A stretch of DNA of 52,398 nucleotides. It comes from Alphaproteobacteria bacterium WMHbin7 (GTDB lineage Bacteria > Pseudomonadota > Alphaproteobacteria > Rhodospirillales > WMHbin7). Positions 15,524 to 25,355 of the stretch are shown here, piece after piece. Positions within the stretch are counted from its first letter, which is position 1; each line of letters starts with the position of its first letter. The notes beneath the pieces are model-generated. The model was not told the DNA's origin. It ran no database searches and saw only the letters and a program-made list of their open reading frames with translations. A program made the position numbers and the translations under genes. The DNA lies in NCBI GenBank assembly GCA_002753155.1, contig PDZW01000023.1, positions 1 to 52,398 of the forward strand, written 5' to 3'.

Positions 15524-16633
15524 GTGAGCCTGCCCGATGATCTGAAAACCACGCCGCTTTACGCCCTGCATCAGGAACTGGGCGGCAAGCTGGTGCCCTT
15601 TGCCGGTTATGCCATGCCGGTCAATTATCCCATGGGTGTCTTGAAAGAGCATCTGCACACGCGAAGCCAAGCCGGGCTGTTCGATGTGTCGCATATGGGG
15701 GTGGTGTCGCTGATCGGCCAGGGGGCCGACAAGGCCCTGGAAGCCCTGGTGCCCGCCGATATCTGCGGACTCGCGGTGGGGCGTCAGCGCTATACCCAGT
15801 TCACCAATGCCAGGGGCGGCATGCAGGACGATCTGATGGTGCTGCGCCTGCCCGATCGTTTGTCGCTGGTGGTCAATGCCTCTTGCAAGCACGAGGATAT
15901 CGCCCATCTGAAAGGGGCTTTGGAGCCCAAGGGGATCAAGGTGGTGGCGCATCCCGAACTGGCGCTGCTGGCCCTGCAGGGCCCCAAGGCCGCCGAGGCT
16001 TTCGCCCCCCTGGCACCCGAGGCGGCGAGGCTCGGATTCATGAGCGGCGCCGAGATCAAGGTGATGGGCATTGCCTGTCTGGTCACGCGCTCGGGCTATA
16101 CCGGCGAGGATGGCTATGAAATCGCCCTGCCCGCTGAAAAGGCGGAGGAAGTCGCCCGCGCTTTGCTGAAGCAGCCCGGTGTGGCCCCTATCGGCTTGGG
16201 GGCGCGCGATTCCTTGCGTCTTGAAGCGGGCCTGTGTCTCTATGGCTCCGACATCGATCAGACCACCAGCCCGGTCGAGGCCGATCTGGTCTGGACCATC
16301 GGCAAAAGGCGGCGCGAGGAAGGCGGATTCGCCGGAGACGGCATCATCCTCGCCCAGTTGAAGGCAGGCGCCAAGCGCAAGCGCGTCGGCATCAAGCCCG
16401 AAGGCCGCGCACCCGCCAGGGCTCATACGATCATCCAGGACGGCCAGGGCCGCGTGATCGGCGAAATCACCTCGGGCGGCTTCGGCCCCTCGGTCGATGG
16501 GCCGGTGGCCATGGGCTATGTCGAAGCCGCGCATGCCGCTCCCGGCACATCGGTTCAACTGATCGTGCGCGACAAGCCCATGCCCGCCAAAATCGTCGCT
16601 CTGCCTTTCTTTCCGCATCGCTATTTCAAATAA
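15524..16633 (+). CDS. gcvT: Glycine cleavage system aminomethyltransferase (T protein)
   Basis: The 369-residue product is a full-length GcvT, which transfers the methylene group from the aminomethyl-lipoyl H protein to tetrahydrofolate and releases ammonia. Typical blocks are visible: FAGYAMPVNYP, LFDVSHMG, TRSGYTGEDGYEI and GLGARDSLRLEAGLCLYG. The GTG start at 15524 has GGAGG nine bases upstream. It is the first gene of gcvT-gcvH-gcvPA-gcvPB and lies under the glycine riboswitch. Confidence 0.97.
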   Translation: MSLPDDLKTTPLYALHQELGGKLVPFAGYAMPVNYPMGVLKEHLHTRSQAGLFDVSHMGVVSLIGQGADKALEALVPADICGLAVGRQRYTQFTNARGGMQDDLMVLRLPDRLSLVVNASCKHEDIAHLKGALEPKGIKVVAHPELALLALQGPKAAEAFAPLAPEAARLGFMSGAEIKVMGIACLVTRSGYTGEDGYEIALPAEKAEEVARALLKQPGVAPIGLGARDSLRLEAGLCLYGSDIDQTTSPVEADLVWTIGKRRREEGGFAGDGIILAQLKAGAKRKRVGIKPEGRAPARAHTIIQDGQGRVIGEITSGGFGPSVDGPVAMGYVEAAHAAPGTSVQLIVRDKPMPAKIVALPFFPHRYFK

Positions 16634-16644
16634 GGGGATCATCC

Positions 16645-17025
16645 ATGACCGTCTTGCGCTTTACCAACGAACACGAATGGATCAGCTTCGATAACGGCAC
16701 TGCCACCGTGGGCATCACCGATTACGCCGCCCATCAGTTGGGCGATATCGTCTTCATCGAATTGCCCGAGATCGGAAAATCGCTCGCCAAGGGCGGACAG
16801 GCCGCCGTGGTCGAATCGGTCAAGGCCGCCAGCGAGGTTTATTCGCCTGCCAGCGGCACCGTGACCGCGATCAATCAGGCGATTGCCGATCAGCCGGGGC
16901 AGGTGAACGAATCGCCCGAAGGCGAAGGCTGGTTCTACAAGATGAGCCTGTCCACGCCCGGCGAACTTTCCGGCTTGATGGATAAGGACGCCTACGAGGC
17001 CTATCTGAAAACGCTTGATCACTGA
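16645..17025 (+). CDS. gcvH: Glycine cleavage system H protein
   Basis: The 126-residue product is the lipoyl carrier of the glycine cleavage complex. The lipoylation lysine is K60 in VESVKAASEVYSP, and the TNEHEWI and ITDYAAHQLGDIVF segments are conserved. The ATG at 16645 follows gcvT by 11 bp with AAGGGG upstream. It shuttles the aminomethyl group between the P and T proteins. Confidence 0.97.
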   Translation: MTVLRFTNEHEWISFDNGTATVGITDYAAHQLGDIVFIELPEIGKSLAKGGQAAVVESVKAASEVYSPASGTVTAINQAIADQPGQVNESPEGEGWFYKMSLSTPGELSGLMDKDAYEAYLKTLDH

Positions 17026-17040
17026 CCAAGGATTCTGGCG

Positions 17041-18387
17041 ATGAGGTTTTTGCCGCTCACCGATGCCGACCGCGCCGACATGCTGAAAGCCATCGGGGCG
17101 GCCAGCGTCGAGGATCTGTTTTGCGACGTGCCCGCCAGTGCGAGGCAAAAGGGTCCGCTGCCCTTGCCCGAGGGTTTAAGCGAAATGGAGGTCGAGCGGC
17201 GCCTAAGCACCATGGCGTCGCGCAATCTGACGCCAGGCGACGTGCCCTGTTTCCTGGGGGCGGGGGCCTATCGCCATCATATACCGGCCGCCATCGACCA
17301 GTTGCTGCTGCGTGGCGAGTTCCTGACCGCCTATACGCCCTATCAGCCCGAGGTCAGCCAGGGCACGCTGCAATATCTGTTCGAGTTCCAGACCCAGGTG
17401 GCGATGATCACCGGCATGGAGGTTGCCAACGCCTCGCTGTACGACGGCGCCACGGCCTCGGCCGAAGCCGCCCTGATGGCGGCCCGCGTCACCAAGCGCG
17501 ACAAGATTCTGCTCTCGGGCGGCCTGCATCCGCATTACCGCGAGGTGACCGCCACCCAGGCCCGCTTCACGCATCTGAAGGTCGAGGCCCTGGCCCCCGA
17601 TCCCTTCGGCATCGAAGACCTGATGGGGCGCATCGATGCCCAGACCGCCTGCGTCATCGTGCAGCTTCCCGGCTTCTTCGGCCATCTCAAGGATTATTCC
17701 GCGCTGGCCAAGACCTGCGAGGCGCAAGGAGCCCTTCTGGTGGTGGCTGTTACCGAGCCGGTTGCGCTTGGCCTGATCAAGCCGCCCGGCGCCATGGGAG
17801 CCGATATCGTGATCGGCGACGGCGCCTCCCTGGGTGTGGGCTTGAATTTCGGCGGTCCCGGCCTGGGGCTGATGGCGGTGCGCGAAAAATACGTGCGCCA
17901 GATGCCGGGCCGCCTGATCGGCGAAACGGTGGATGCCGACGGCAAGCGCGGCTGGGTGCTGACACTCTCGACGCGCGAGCAGCATATCCGACGGGAAAAG
18001 GCGACCAGCAACATCTGCACCAATTCGGGCCTCTGTGCCCTGGCCTTCTCGATGCACATGACCTTTTTGGGCGAAGCCGGATTCACCAATCTGGCCAAGC
18101 TCAACCATGCCAGGGCCGTGCAATTGGCCGAGCGCCTCGGTGCCCTCAAGGGGGTCAAGGTGCTGGCGGGCAGCTTCTTCAACGAATTTGCCGTGCAACT
18201 GCCCAAGCCCGCGACCCCGGTGGTGGAGGCGATGGCAGCCAGACGCATTCTGGCCGGTGTGCCGGTCAGCCGCTTTTATCCCTCCTGGCCCGAGCTTGAG
18301 AATGTGATGCTGATCGCGGCTACCGAAACCGTGACCGACGAGGATATGGACGCGTTGATCGAGGGTCTTCAGGGGGTGCTGTCATGA
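17041..18387 (+). CDS. gcvPA: Glycine dehydrogenase (decarboxylating) subunit 1
   Basis: The 448-residue product is the N-terminal half of the P protein in its split form, with [34 protein letters not shown] and the structural [18 protein letters not shown] block. With GcvPB it decarboxylates glycine using pyridoxal phosphate and loads H protein. It overlaps gcvPB by four bases. A split P protein is common in Rhodospirillales and thermophiles, whereas most enterics have one long chain. Confidence 0.96.
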   Translation: MRFLPLTDADRADMLKAIGAASVEDLFCDVPASARQKGPLPLPEGLSEMEVERRLSTMASRNLTPGDVPCFLGAGAYRHHIPAAIDQLLLRGEFLTAYTPYQPEVSQGTLQYLFEFQTQVAMITGMEVANASLYDGATASAEAALMAARVTKRDKILLSGGLHPHYREVTATQARFTHLKVEALAPDPFGIEDLMGRIDAQTACVIVQLPGFFGHLKDYSALAKTCEAQGALLVVAVTEPVALGLIKPPGAMGADIVIGDGASLGVGLNFGGPGLGLMAVREKYVRQMPGRLIGETVDADGKRGWVLTLSTREQHIRREKATSNICTNSGLCALAFSMHMTFLGEAGFTNLAKLNHARAVQLAERLGALKGVKVLAGSFFNEFAVQLPKPATPVVEAMAARRILAGVPVSRFYPSWPELENVMLIAATETVTDEDMDALIEGLQGVLS

Positions 18388-19880
18388 GCATGAACAGCTT
18401 TACCGGCAATCGCGCACTCGTGATCGAGGAACCTTTGATCTTCGAGCAGGGCGAGCCCCAGCGTTCCGGCGTCGATCTGCCCCAAGCACCCGAAATCGCC
18501 GACCGCCTGGGTGGGCTCGAGCGCCAGGGTGCTATTGGCCTGCCAGGATTGGCCGAGCCCGAATGTGTGCGCCACTACACCAGGCTCTCGCAAAAGAATT
18601 TCGGCATCGATACCGGATTCTATCCGCTGGGTTCCTGCACCATGAAGCATAATCCTCGGCTGAACGAAAAGGCGGCGCGCCTTCCAGGTTTCTCTGGCGT
18701 ACATCCGCTTCAGCCGGCCAGCACCGTGCAGGGTGCTTTGGAAGCGATTTCGCTTTTGGGCCGCTGGCTGATGGATCTGACCGGCATGCCCGCCATCGCC
18801 ATGTCTCCGGCGGCGGGGGCGCACGGCGAATTATGCGGCCTGATGGCGATTCGTGCGGCGCATGAGGATCGGGGCGATGCCCGCCAGATCGTGCTGGTGC
18901 CGGAATCGGCGCATGGCACTAATCCGGCCACGGCCACACTGTGCGGCTATCAGGTGGTGTCGATTCCCGCCAATGAGAAGGGCCGGGTCGATCTGGCAGC
19001 CTTGAAGGCCAAGCTGGACAACAAGGTGGCGGCCCTCATGCTGACCAACCCCAACACCTGCGGCCTGTTCGAGAGCGAGATTCTGGAGATCGCTTCAGCC
19101 GTGAAGGCGGCAGGGGCCTATTTCTATTGCGATGGCGCCAATTTCAACGCCATCGTCGGGCGCGTGAAGGTGGCCGATCTGGGCATCGACGCCATGCATA
19201 TCAATCTGCACAAAACCTTTTCCACGCCGCATGGCGGCGGCGGGCCGGGCGCAGGCCCGGTGGTGTTGAGCGAACGCTTGAAGGCCTATGCCCCGGTGCC
19301 TTTCGTGCGAACCGGCGAGAACGGCCTCGAGCTGGTGGAACACTGCCTGGGCGACGGCGAAAAAAGCTTCGGGCGCATGAAGGGATTTCACGGCCAGTTC
19401 GGCGTGATGATCCGCTCGCTGGCCTATATCCTCTCGATGGGGGGCAATGGTTTGTGGCAGGCCTCCTCGGATGCGGTGCTGAACGCCAATTATCTGCTGG
19501 CGCGCTTGAGCGTTGAACTGACGCCCTCGTTCCCCGATGGTCCTTGCATGCACGAGGCGCTGTTTGACGATCGCTTCTTGAAGGATACGGGTGTCACCAC
19601 GCTCGATTTCGCCAAGGCCATGATCGACGAGGGCTTCCATCCCATGACCATGTATTTCCCCCTCGTGGTGCATGGAGCGCTGTTGATGGAGCCCACCGAA
19701 ACCGAAAGCAAGCAGACCCTGGATCTGTATGTGGACACCTTGCTGTCGTTGGCGAGAAAGGCCAAGGCGGGCGGGGCGGCTGATGATTTCAAGGCGGCGC
19801 CTCGCATGACGCCGCGCAGGCGTTTGGATGAAACCCGCGCGGCAAGAAGCCCGGTGCTGCGGTGGAAAGCCTCCGAGTAA
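18384..19880 (+). CDS. gcvPB: Glycine dehydrogenase (decarboxylating) subunit 2
   Basis: The 498-residue product carries the PLP lysine K277 in [19 protein letters not shown] and the substrate-binding segments [13 protein letters not shown] and [11 protein letters not shown]. It is the catalytic half of the split P protein. The start overlaps gcvPA (ATGA). It ends the operon, and the next gene on the same strand is AT-richer and unrelated. Confidence 0.97.
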   Translation: MSMNSFTGNRALVIEEPLIFEQGEPQRSGVDLPQAPEIADRLGGLERQGAIGLPGLAEPECVRHYTRLSQKNFGIDTGFYPLGSCTMKHNPRLNEKAARLPGFSGVHPLQPASTVQGALEAISLLGRWLMDLTGMPAIAMSPAAGAHGELCGLMAIRAAHEDRGDARQIVLVPESAHGTNPATATLCGYQVVSIPANEKGRVDLAALKAKLDNKVAALMLTNPNTCGLFESEILEIASAVKAAGAYFYCDGANFNAIVGRVKVADLGIDAMHINLHKTFSTPHGGGGPGAGPVVLSERLKAYAPVPFVRTGENGLELVEHCLGDGEKSFGRMKGFHGQFGVMIRSLAYILSMGGNGLWQASSDAVLNANYLLARLSVELTPSFPDGPCMHEALFDDRFLKDTGVTTLDFAKAMIDEGFHPMTMYFPLVVHGALLMEPTETESKQTLDLYVDTLLSLARKAKAGGAADDFKAAPRMTPRRRLDETRAARSPVLRWKASE

Positions 19881-19910
19881 TTTTTTCTGAATCATTCTGG
19901 GAGCCGAGAA

Positions 19911-20726
19911 ATGCAGGAAACTGAATTTGGCTCTTGGGAAGAGTTTGAGGAAAAAATTATCAAAATCCGCAACTCAAGAGACGAATGCAAACTAGATTTC
20001 CCCCTCTTGTTTCGAGGGCACTCAAATTCAGCCTGGCCTCTCAAAACTACGCTTGAAAGGAATAACCATTCAGGCATGCCCTTTGAGGAATATTACCGTT
20101 TAATCTCATCTCTCAGGCCGGAGATAGAGTCTCTAGCGGGAACAGTTTGGGAAGTCCCTGCGCATTCAGAAATATTGAAGATGGTAAGTGACGACCAAAC
20201 TTTCAGTCAGGCGCTGAATTCCGATAGTATTCCTGCTTGCGATTATATGGCCTACCTTCGTCATCATGGATTTCCATCACCTCTTCTCGACTGGACAAAA
20301 TCTTTGTATGTTGCGGCGTATTTTGCATTTAGAAGCGCAACAGAATCCAAGCAAGTATCAATCTTCGTGCTGGATGAAGGCGATCTGAAATGCCGTTCAA
20401 ACTGGGATTCCAGAATTTATCGGCCTGGGGGTCATGTCAAACCGCATAAGAGACATTTTCTGCAGCAGAGCTGCTATACAATGTGTCTGATTAATCTGAA
20501 TCAGGAGGAGTGGCGATTCGCAGAACACGAAACAGTTTTCAAGAATGATTATGAGCAAGCCGGTTATGGCCTTACGAAAATAAATATTCCGGCATCTGAG
20601 CGATTGAAGGTTCTCAAAAAACTCGACGAGCATAACTTGAACGCGTTTTCGTTGTTTGGCTCTGAGGAGAGCCTCATGGAAACTCTCTCGCTTCGAGAAC
20701 TTCACTATAACAAAAGGGCTTGTTGA
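19911..20726 (+). CDS. FRG domain-containing protein
   Basis: The 271-residue product opens with a short helix and then FPLLFRGHSNSAWPLKTTLER, which names the FRG (F/YxxFRGxx) domain, followed by YLRHHGFPSPLLDWTKS and LYVAAYFAF. FRG proteins are widespread in phage, plasmid and defence contexts, but their biochemical activity is not established. The gene is clearly AT-richer than the adjoining gcv operon, suggesting recent transfer. A GGGAG precedes the ATG. It converges with the MNT gene. Confidence 0.85.
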   Translation: MQETEFGSWEEFEEKIIKIRNSRDECKLDFPLLFRGHSNSAWPLKTTLERNNHSGMPFEEYYRLISSLRPEIESLAGTVWEVPAHSEILKMVSDDQTFSQALNSDSIPACDYMAYLRHHGFPSPLLDWTKSLYVAAYFAFRSATESKQVSIFVLDEGDLKCRSNWDSRIYRPGGHVKPHKRHFLQQSCYTMCLINLNQEEWRFAEHETVFKNDYEQAGYGLTKINIPASERLKVLKKLDEHNLNAFSLFGSEESLMETLSLRELHYNKRAC

Positions 20727-20733
20727 AGCTCTT

Positions 20734-21039
20734 TCATGCCAGCGGCTTGGCTTCGGCCAGGATGCGGCTGCGGATGTACCAGTGCAGCGAGGCTTCGCTA
20801 GCCACCTCGACCTTGCGGCCCAGCAGGCGCGCAGCCCCTTCCTGGAAGGCCACCCAATCGGTCAAGGAGGCCTGATCGGTCCAGCGCACCAGAAGATCGA
20901 TGTCGCTGTCCTCGGTCTCCTCACCGCGCACCACCGAGCCGAAGACGCGCAGATTCTCGGCTCCGCATTTCTTGGCGAGGCTTAAGAGATCATCTTTGTG
21001 CTCGTGCAACCGGGCCAGGGCGTCCATGTCGATCCTCAC
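20734..21039 (-). CDS. MNT-type nucleotidyltransferase (putative antitoxin)
   Basis: The 101-residue product has the minimal nucleotidyltransferase motif VFGSVVRGEETEDSDIDLLV with GS and D-x-D metal ligands. Such proteins often partner HEPT toxins and AMPylate or otherwise modify them. No HEPT gene is next door; instead the gene overlaps by four bases a small coiled-coil ORF upstream. The function is inferred from family only. Confidence 0.82.
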   Translation of the reverse strand: MRIDMDALARLHEHKDDLLSLAKKCGAENLRVFGSVVRGEETEDSDIDLLVRWTDQASLTDWVAFQEGAARLLGRKVEVASEASLHWYIRSRILAEAKPLA

Positions 21040-21272
21040 GCATCTCCGATATCCAGCCGCCGTTCGACGCGGTCGATGCGGTCGTCCACCCGATCCATGC
21101 GGCCCATAACCGAGGCGTAATGTTCGGTTTCCGAGGCGGCATTGCGGCCAAGTCCGCGCTCTATATCGGTCATGCGCGATTTCAGCTCGCGCACATCAGC
21201 CGAAAGCTCGCGCTGCATGTCGAGCGAGCGCTGCATCATCTGCCCAAGCAATTCAAGAGTCACGTCAACCAT
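21036..21272 (-). CDS. Small coiled-coil protein coupled to the MNT gene
   Basis: The product is mostly heptad-like helix: LMQRSLDMQREL-type segments, then RMTDIERGLG and RMDRVDDRIDRVERRLDIG. ATG at 21272 has GGAGAG upstream and is preferred (78 residues); an upstream ATG at 21326 would give 96. Its stop overlaps the nucleotidyltransferase start (ATGA), so the two probably act together, with this protein providing oligomerisation or the partner role taken by HEPT elsewhere. No family is recognised. Confidence 0.65.
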   Translation of the reverse strand: MVDVTLELLGQMMQRSLDMQRELSADVRELKSRMTDIERGLGRNAASETEHYASVMGRMDRVDDRIDRVERRLDIGDA

Positions 21273-21353
21273 AAGGCTCTCCACCATCCGTTGCAGAATG
21301 ATGCGCTTGCCGCTTTTGTCGGTCAAGGGAGAAGCAGGTCCGCAGCCCCCCCC

Positions 21354-22730
<1,377 letters not shown>

Positions 22731-22915
22731 TCAGGCTTGTGCCATCGTTCAAAGAGACTCGACCGTGCGCGTTTTTCCGAGTCGTCGCCCCAAGCGATCC
22801 GTGAGCCGGGGAAAAAAAGCTGAAACATCAAGGGGATTGAGTACTGCCGCTTGAAATTGGCCCGTTTCTATGGTCTTTCTGACGCATCAGACAACCTTTT
22901 TCAGGGATAAACAAC

Positions 22916-23242
22916 ATGGCCAAGGCACCTACGACCAAGGCGGCTGCTGCTGCCGCCGACAAGCCCCAGCTCGTCACGCTCAAGCACATCGCCGCCGCGA
23001 TTGCCACCAAGCAGGAACTGTCGAAGAAGCAGTCGGAGGCGATTCTCAACGACGTCGTCGACATGATCACGAAGCACCTGAAGAAGGGCGCTCGCATCCG
23101 CCTCGTCGGTTTGGGCGTTCTCCAGGTCAAGAAGCGCGCTGCTCGCATGGGCCGCAACCCGGCCACCGGCGAAGCCATCAAGATCAAGGCGAGCAAGAAG
23201 GTTGCCTTCCGCCCCGCCAAGGAACTCAAGGAAGCCATCTAA
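22916..23242 (+). CDS. HU-family DNA-binding protein
   Basis: The 108-residue product has an Ala/Lys-rich N-terminal extension of about 20 residues and then an HU/IHF fold with the DNA-arm signature GRNPATGEAIKI. It bends and compacts DNA. It is a single gene with an AGGGA ribosome binding site and its own terminator. The extended N-terminus is unusual compared with classical 90-residue HU. Confidence 0.92.
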   Translation: MAKAPTTKAAAAAADKPQLVTLKHIAAAIATKQELSKKQSEAILNDVVDMITKHLKKGARIRLVGLGVLQVKKRAARMGRNPATGEAIKIKASKKVAFRPAKELKEAI

Positions 23243-23269
23243 GCTTTCTTGGTTTTCCCAGATGTGATC

Positions 23270-23297
23270 AAGGCGGCGCCAAAGCGCCGCCTTTTTC
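23270..23297 (+). terminator. Rho-independent terminator of the HU gene
   Basis: AAGGCGGCG pairs with CGCCGCCTT around a CCAAAG loop and is followed by a T run. Confidence 0.88.
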
Positions 23298-23329
23298 ATT
23301 GCCCCGGATGTTTCGGTATGGTCAGCAGG

Positions 23330-23554
23330 AAGGCTGAATTTTCAGCCTTGAAATTCGGTATTCCATAACCAATTAAACCCAGCCGTTCCTTCCAGTCAGG
23401 CGGGGAGGGGTGATGGGATTTTTGGAAAAACAGCCCCTTGGGCGGCAAAATCCCTCCCCCCTCATTCGCCCAGTTGATTTTGCGTTGCAAAAGAGCTAGG
23501 AAGGGAGTGGACGTAAGCTGCCCGCAAGGGTAGGGTCATTCCCGTCGAAACGGG
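23330..23554 (+). promoter_or_regulatory. Structured korA leader with a palindromic operator candidate
   Basis: This 320-bp gap before korA (23298-23620) holds no gene. It contains a near-perfect hairpin AAGGCTGAA/TTCAGCCTT (23330-23349), the palindrome TTTTGC-GTT-GCAAAA (23478-23492), and two adjacent short hairpins with tetraloops: CTGCCC-GCAA-GGGTAG (23518-23533) and CCCGT-CGAA-ACGGG (23541-23554). It may combine transcriptional control with an RNA element. No known riboswitch class is recognised. Confidence 0.45.
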
Positions 23555-23620
23555 GTGTTTTGGTTTGGCGCGGGCCGAGGCGGCAAGACCTTGGGCCCAT
23601 CAAGGAAGGCGGATCCTGAA

Positions 23621-25342
23621 ATGACTTTGCAGACGGTATGTGTGGCACTTGTCGGCAGCGGTGGCGCCGGTGTGATGACGGCGGGTCAGATGCTGCTTGA
23701 AGCGGCGTCCAAGGCTGGCTTTTACGGTCTCATGACCCGGTCTTCGGGTCCGCAGATTCGCGGCGGCGAGGCGGCGGCCTATGTGCGCATCGGTTCGGTC
23801 CCGGTGACCGGCCCGGCTGACAGTTTTGATGTTCTGGTGGCGCTGGACTGGCAGAACGTCAACCGCTTCACGGCGGAATTGCCGCTGAGCAAAAACAGCG
23901 TGATCCTGACCGATCCCGAGCAGGGCGACATGCCAGAAGCCCTGGCCAAGAGCGGCGCTGCCATCGTTGAACTTCCCATGAAGAAGATGGGTGAAGCGAT
24001 CAAGGGCGGGCGCGCCAACATGGTGGCGCTGGGCGTCGTCGGCCAGTTGTTCAATCTGCCGCTGGAAGCCATCGAGGCGGTGGTCGGCAACGCCTTGAAG
24101 CATAAGGGGGCCGATGCCATGCAGGCCTCGAGCGACTGCATTCGCTCAGGCGCTGCGGCGGCCGGTCCCATGACCTGCCGCTATCCGCTGGCGCCCGCCA
24201 AGAAGGGCTTTGCCCAGCGTTGGAACATCAGCGGCAACGAGGCGGCGGGTTATGGCGTGGTGCAGGGCGGGGCCAAGTTCTGTGCGGCCTATCCCATCAC
24301 CCCCGGCACGGAAATTCTGGAATGGCTGGCCCCCAATCTGACCAAGATCGGCGGCACGCTGGTGCAGGCCGAAGACGAGTTGGCCAGCGTCAACATGATC
24401 ATCGGCGCTTCCTTCGGCGGTGTGCCCTCGGTAACCGCCACGTCGGGTCCCGGGCTTGCGTTGATGACTGAATCGATCGGCCTTGCGGTGGCTTCGGAAA
24501 CGCCCATCGTGATCATCGACGTTCAGCGGGGCGGCCCTTCGACCGGCATTCCCACCAAGAGCGAGCAGAGCGATCTGAACATCGCCTGCTACGGTCTGCA
24601 TGGCGATGCGCCGCATATCGTGACGGCGGCCAACGCCATCGACGACTGCCTGCTCACCGGCCAATGGTCGATGCATCTGGCCGAGACCCTGCAAGCCCCC
24701 GTCATCATGCTGTCTGATCAGGCGCTGGGCCAATCGCGGGCTGTGGTCGATGCGCCAAAGCCGCGCGACTTCAAGACCAAGCGCCTGACGCCGACACCCG
24801 AAGCTTTGGCTCAGGGCGGCTATAAGCGCTATGCCGACACGTCCTCGGGCATTTCGCCGATGTCCTATCCGGGCATGCCGGGCGGCGAGTATACTGCCGA
24901 CGGACTTGAACATGCCGAAAGCGGAACGCCGTCGAGTGCTGATACCGATCACGCCAAGCAGCTCAACAAGCGTTCGCGCAAGCTGGTTGATCATGATTTT
25001 GGATCACTTTGGGCCGATATCGAGGGCGAGGGCGAAATCGCCGTCATCACCTGGGGTTCGGCGACGGGCCCGGTGCGCGAAGCGGTCGAGCGCATGAACG
25101 CCAAGGGCCGCAAGGCCAAGCTGGTCAGCCTGCGTCTGCTGCTGCCCGCCCAGCCCGCCAAGCTGGCCGAGGCGCTGAAGGGGGTCAAAAAGATCCTGGT
25201 GGTCGAACAAAGCCACGAGGCGCAATTCCTGAAATTCATGCGGGCCCATTACGACTTGCCGGGCACGGTCAAGTCGTTCCATCGCCCGGGCCCGTTGCCC
25301 GTGCGTCCGCACGAAATCGAACGTCATCTTGACCAGCTTTAA
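23621..25342 (+). CDS. korA: 2-oxoglutarate:ferredoxin oxidoreductase, gamma-alpha fused subunit
   Basis: The 573-residue product starts at MTLQTVCVALVGSGGAGV and contains the gamma domain (1 to about 190) followed by the alpha (pyrimidine-binding) domain beginning near RWNISGNEAAGYG with YPITPGTEILEWL and ATSGPGLALMTE. With KorB it oxidatively decarboxylates a 2-oxoacid, most likely 2-oxoglutarate, passing electrons to ferredoxin. The start at 23621 was chosen because the preceding 22 codons are not conserved in character. korB follows 13 bp downstream. Confidence 0.92.
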   Translation: MTLQTVCVALVGSGGAGVMTAGQMLLEAASKAGFYGLMTRSSGPQIRGGEAAAYVRIGSVPVTGPADSFDVLVALDWQNVNRFTAELPLSKNSVILTDPEQGDMPEALAKSGAAIVELPMKKMGEAIKGGRANMVALGVVGQLFNLPLEAIEAVVGNALKHKGADAMQASSDCIRSGAAAAGPMTCRYPLAPAKKGFAQRWNISGNEAAGYGVVQGGAKFCAAYPITPGTEILEWLAPNLTKIGGTLVQAEDELASVNMIIGASFGGVPSVTATSGPGLALMTESIGLAVASETPIVIIDVQRGGPSTGIPTKSEQSDLNIACYGLHGDAPHIVTAANAIDDCLLTGQWSMHLAETLQAPVIMLSDQALGQSRAVVDAPKPRDFKTKRLTPTPEALAQGGYKRYADTSSGISPMSYPGMPGGEYTADGLEHAESGTPSSADTDHAKQLNKRSRKLVDHDFGSLWADIEGEGEIAVITWGSATGPVREAVERMNAKGRKAKLVSLRLLLPAQPAKLAEALKGVKKILVVEQSHEAQFLKFMRAHYDLPGTVKSFHRPGPLPVRPHEIERHLDQL

Positions 25343-25355
25343 GGGGATATAGAAC

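Noticed and set aside
15350..16642. 430-codon minus-strand frame opposite gcvT
   Set aside because: It crosses the riboswitch and gcvT, which are unambiguous on the plus strand.
17121..18299. 392-codon plus-strand frame inside gcvPA
   Set aside because: It is a +1 shadow; its repetitive Arg/Gly/Ala composition is typical of out-of-frame reading.
20734..21272. Classical HEPT-MNT toxin-antitoxin pair
   Set aside because: The MNT protein is clear, but the partner is a heptad-rich coiled coil without the HEPT RX4-6H motif.
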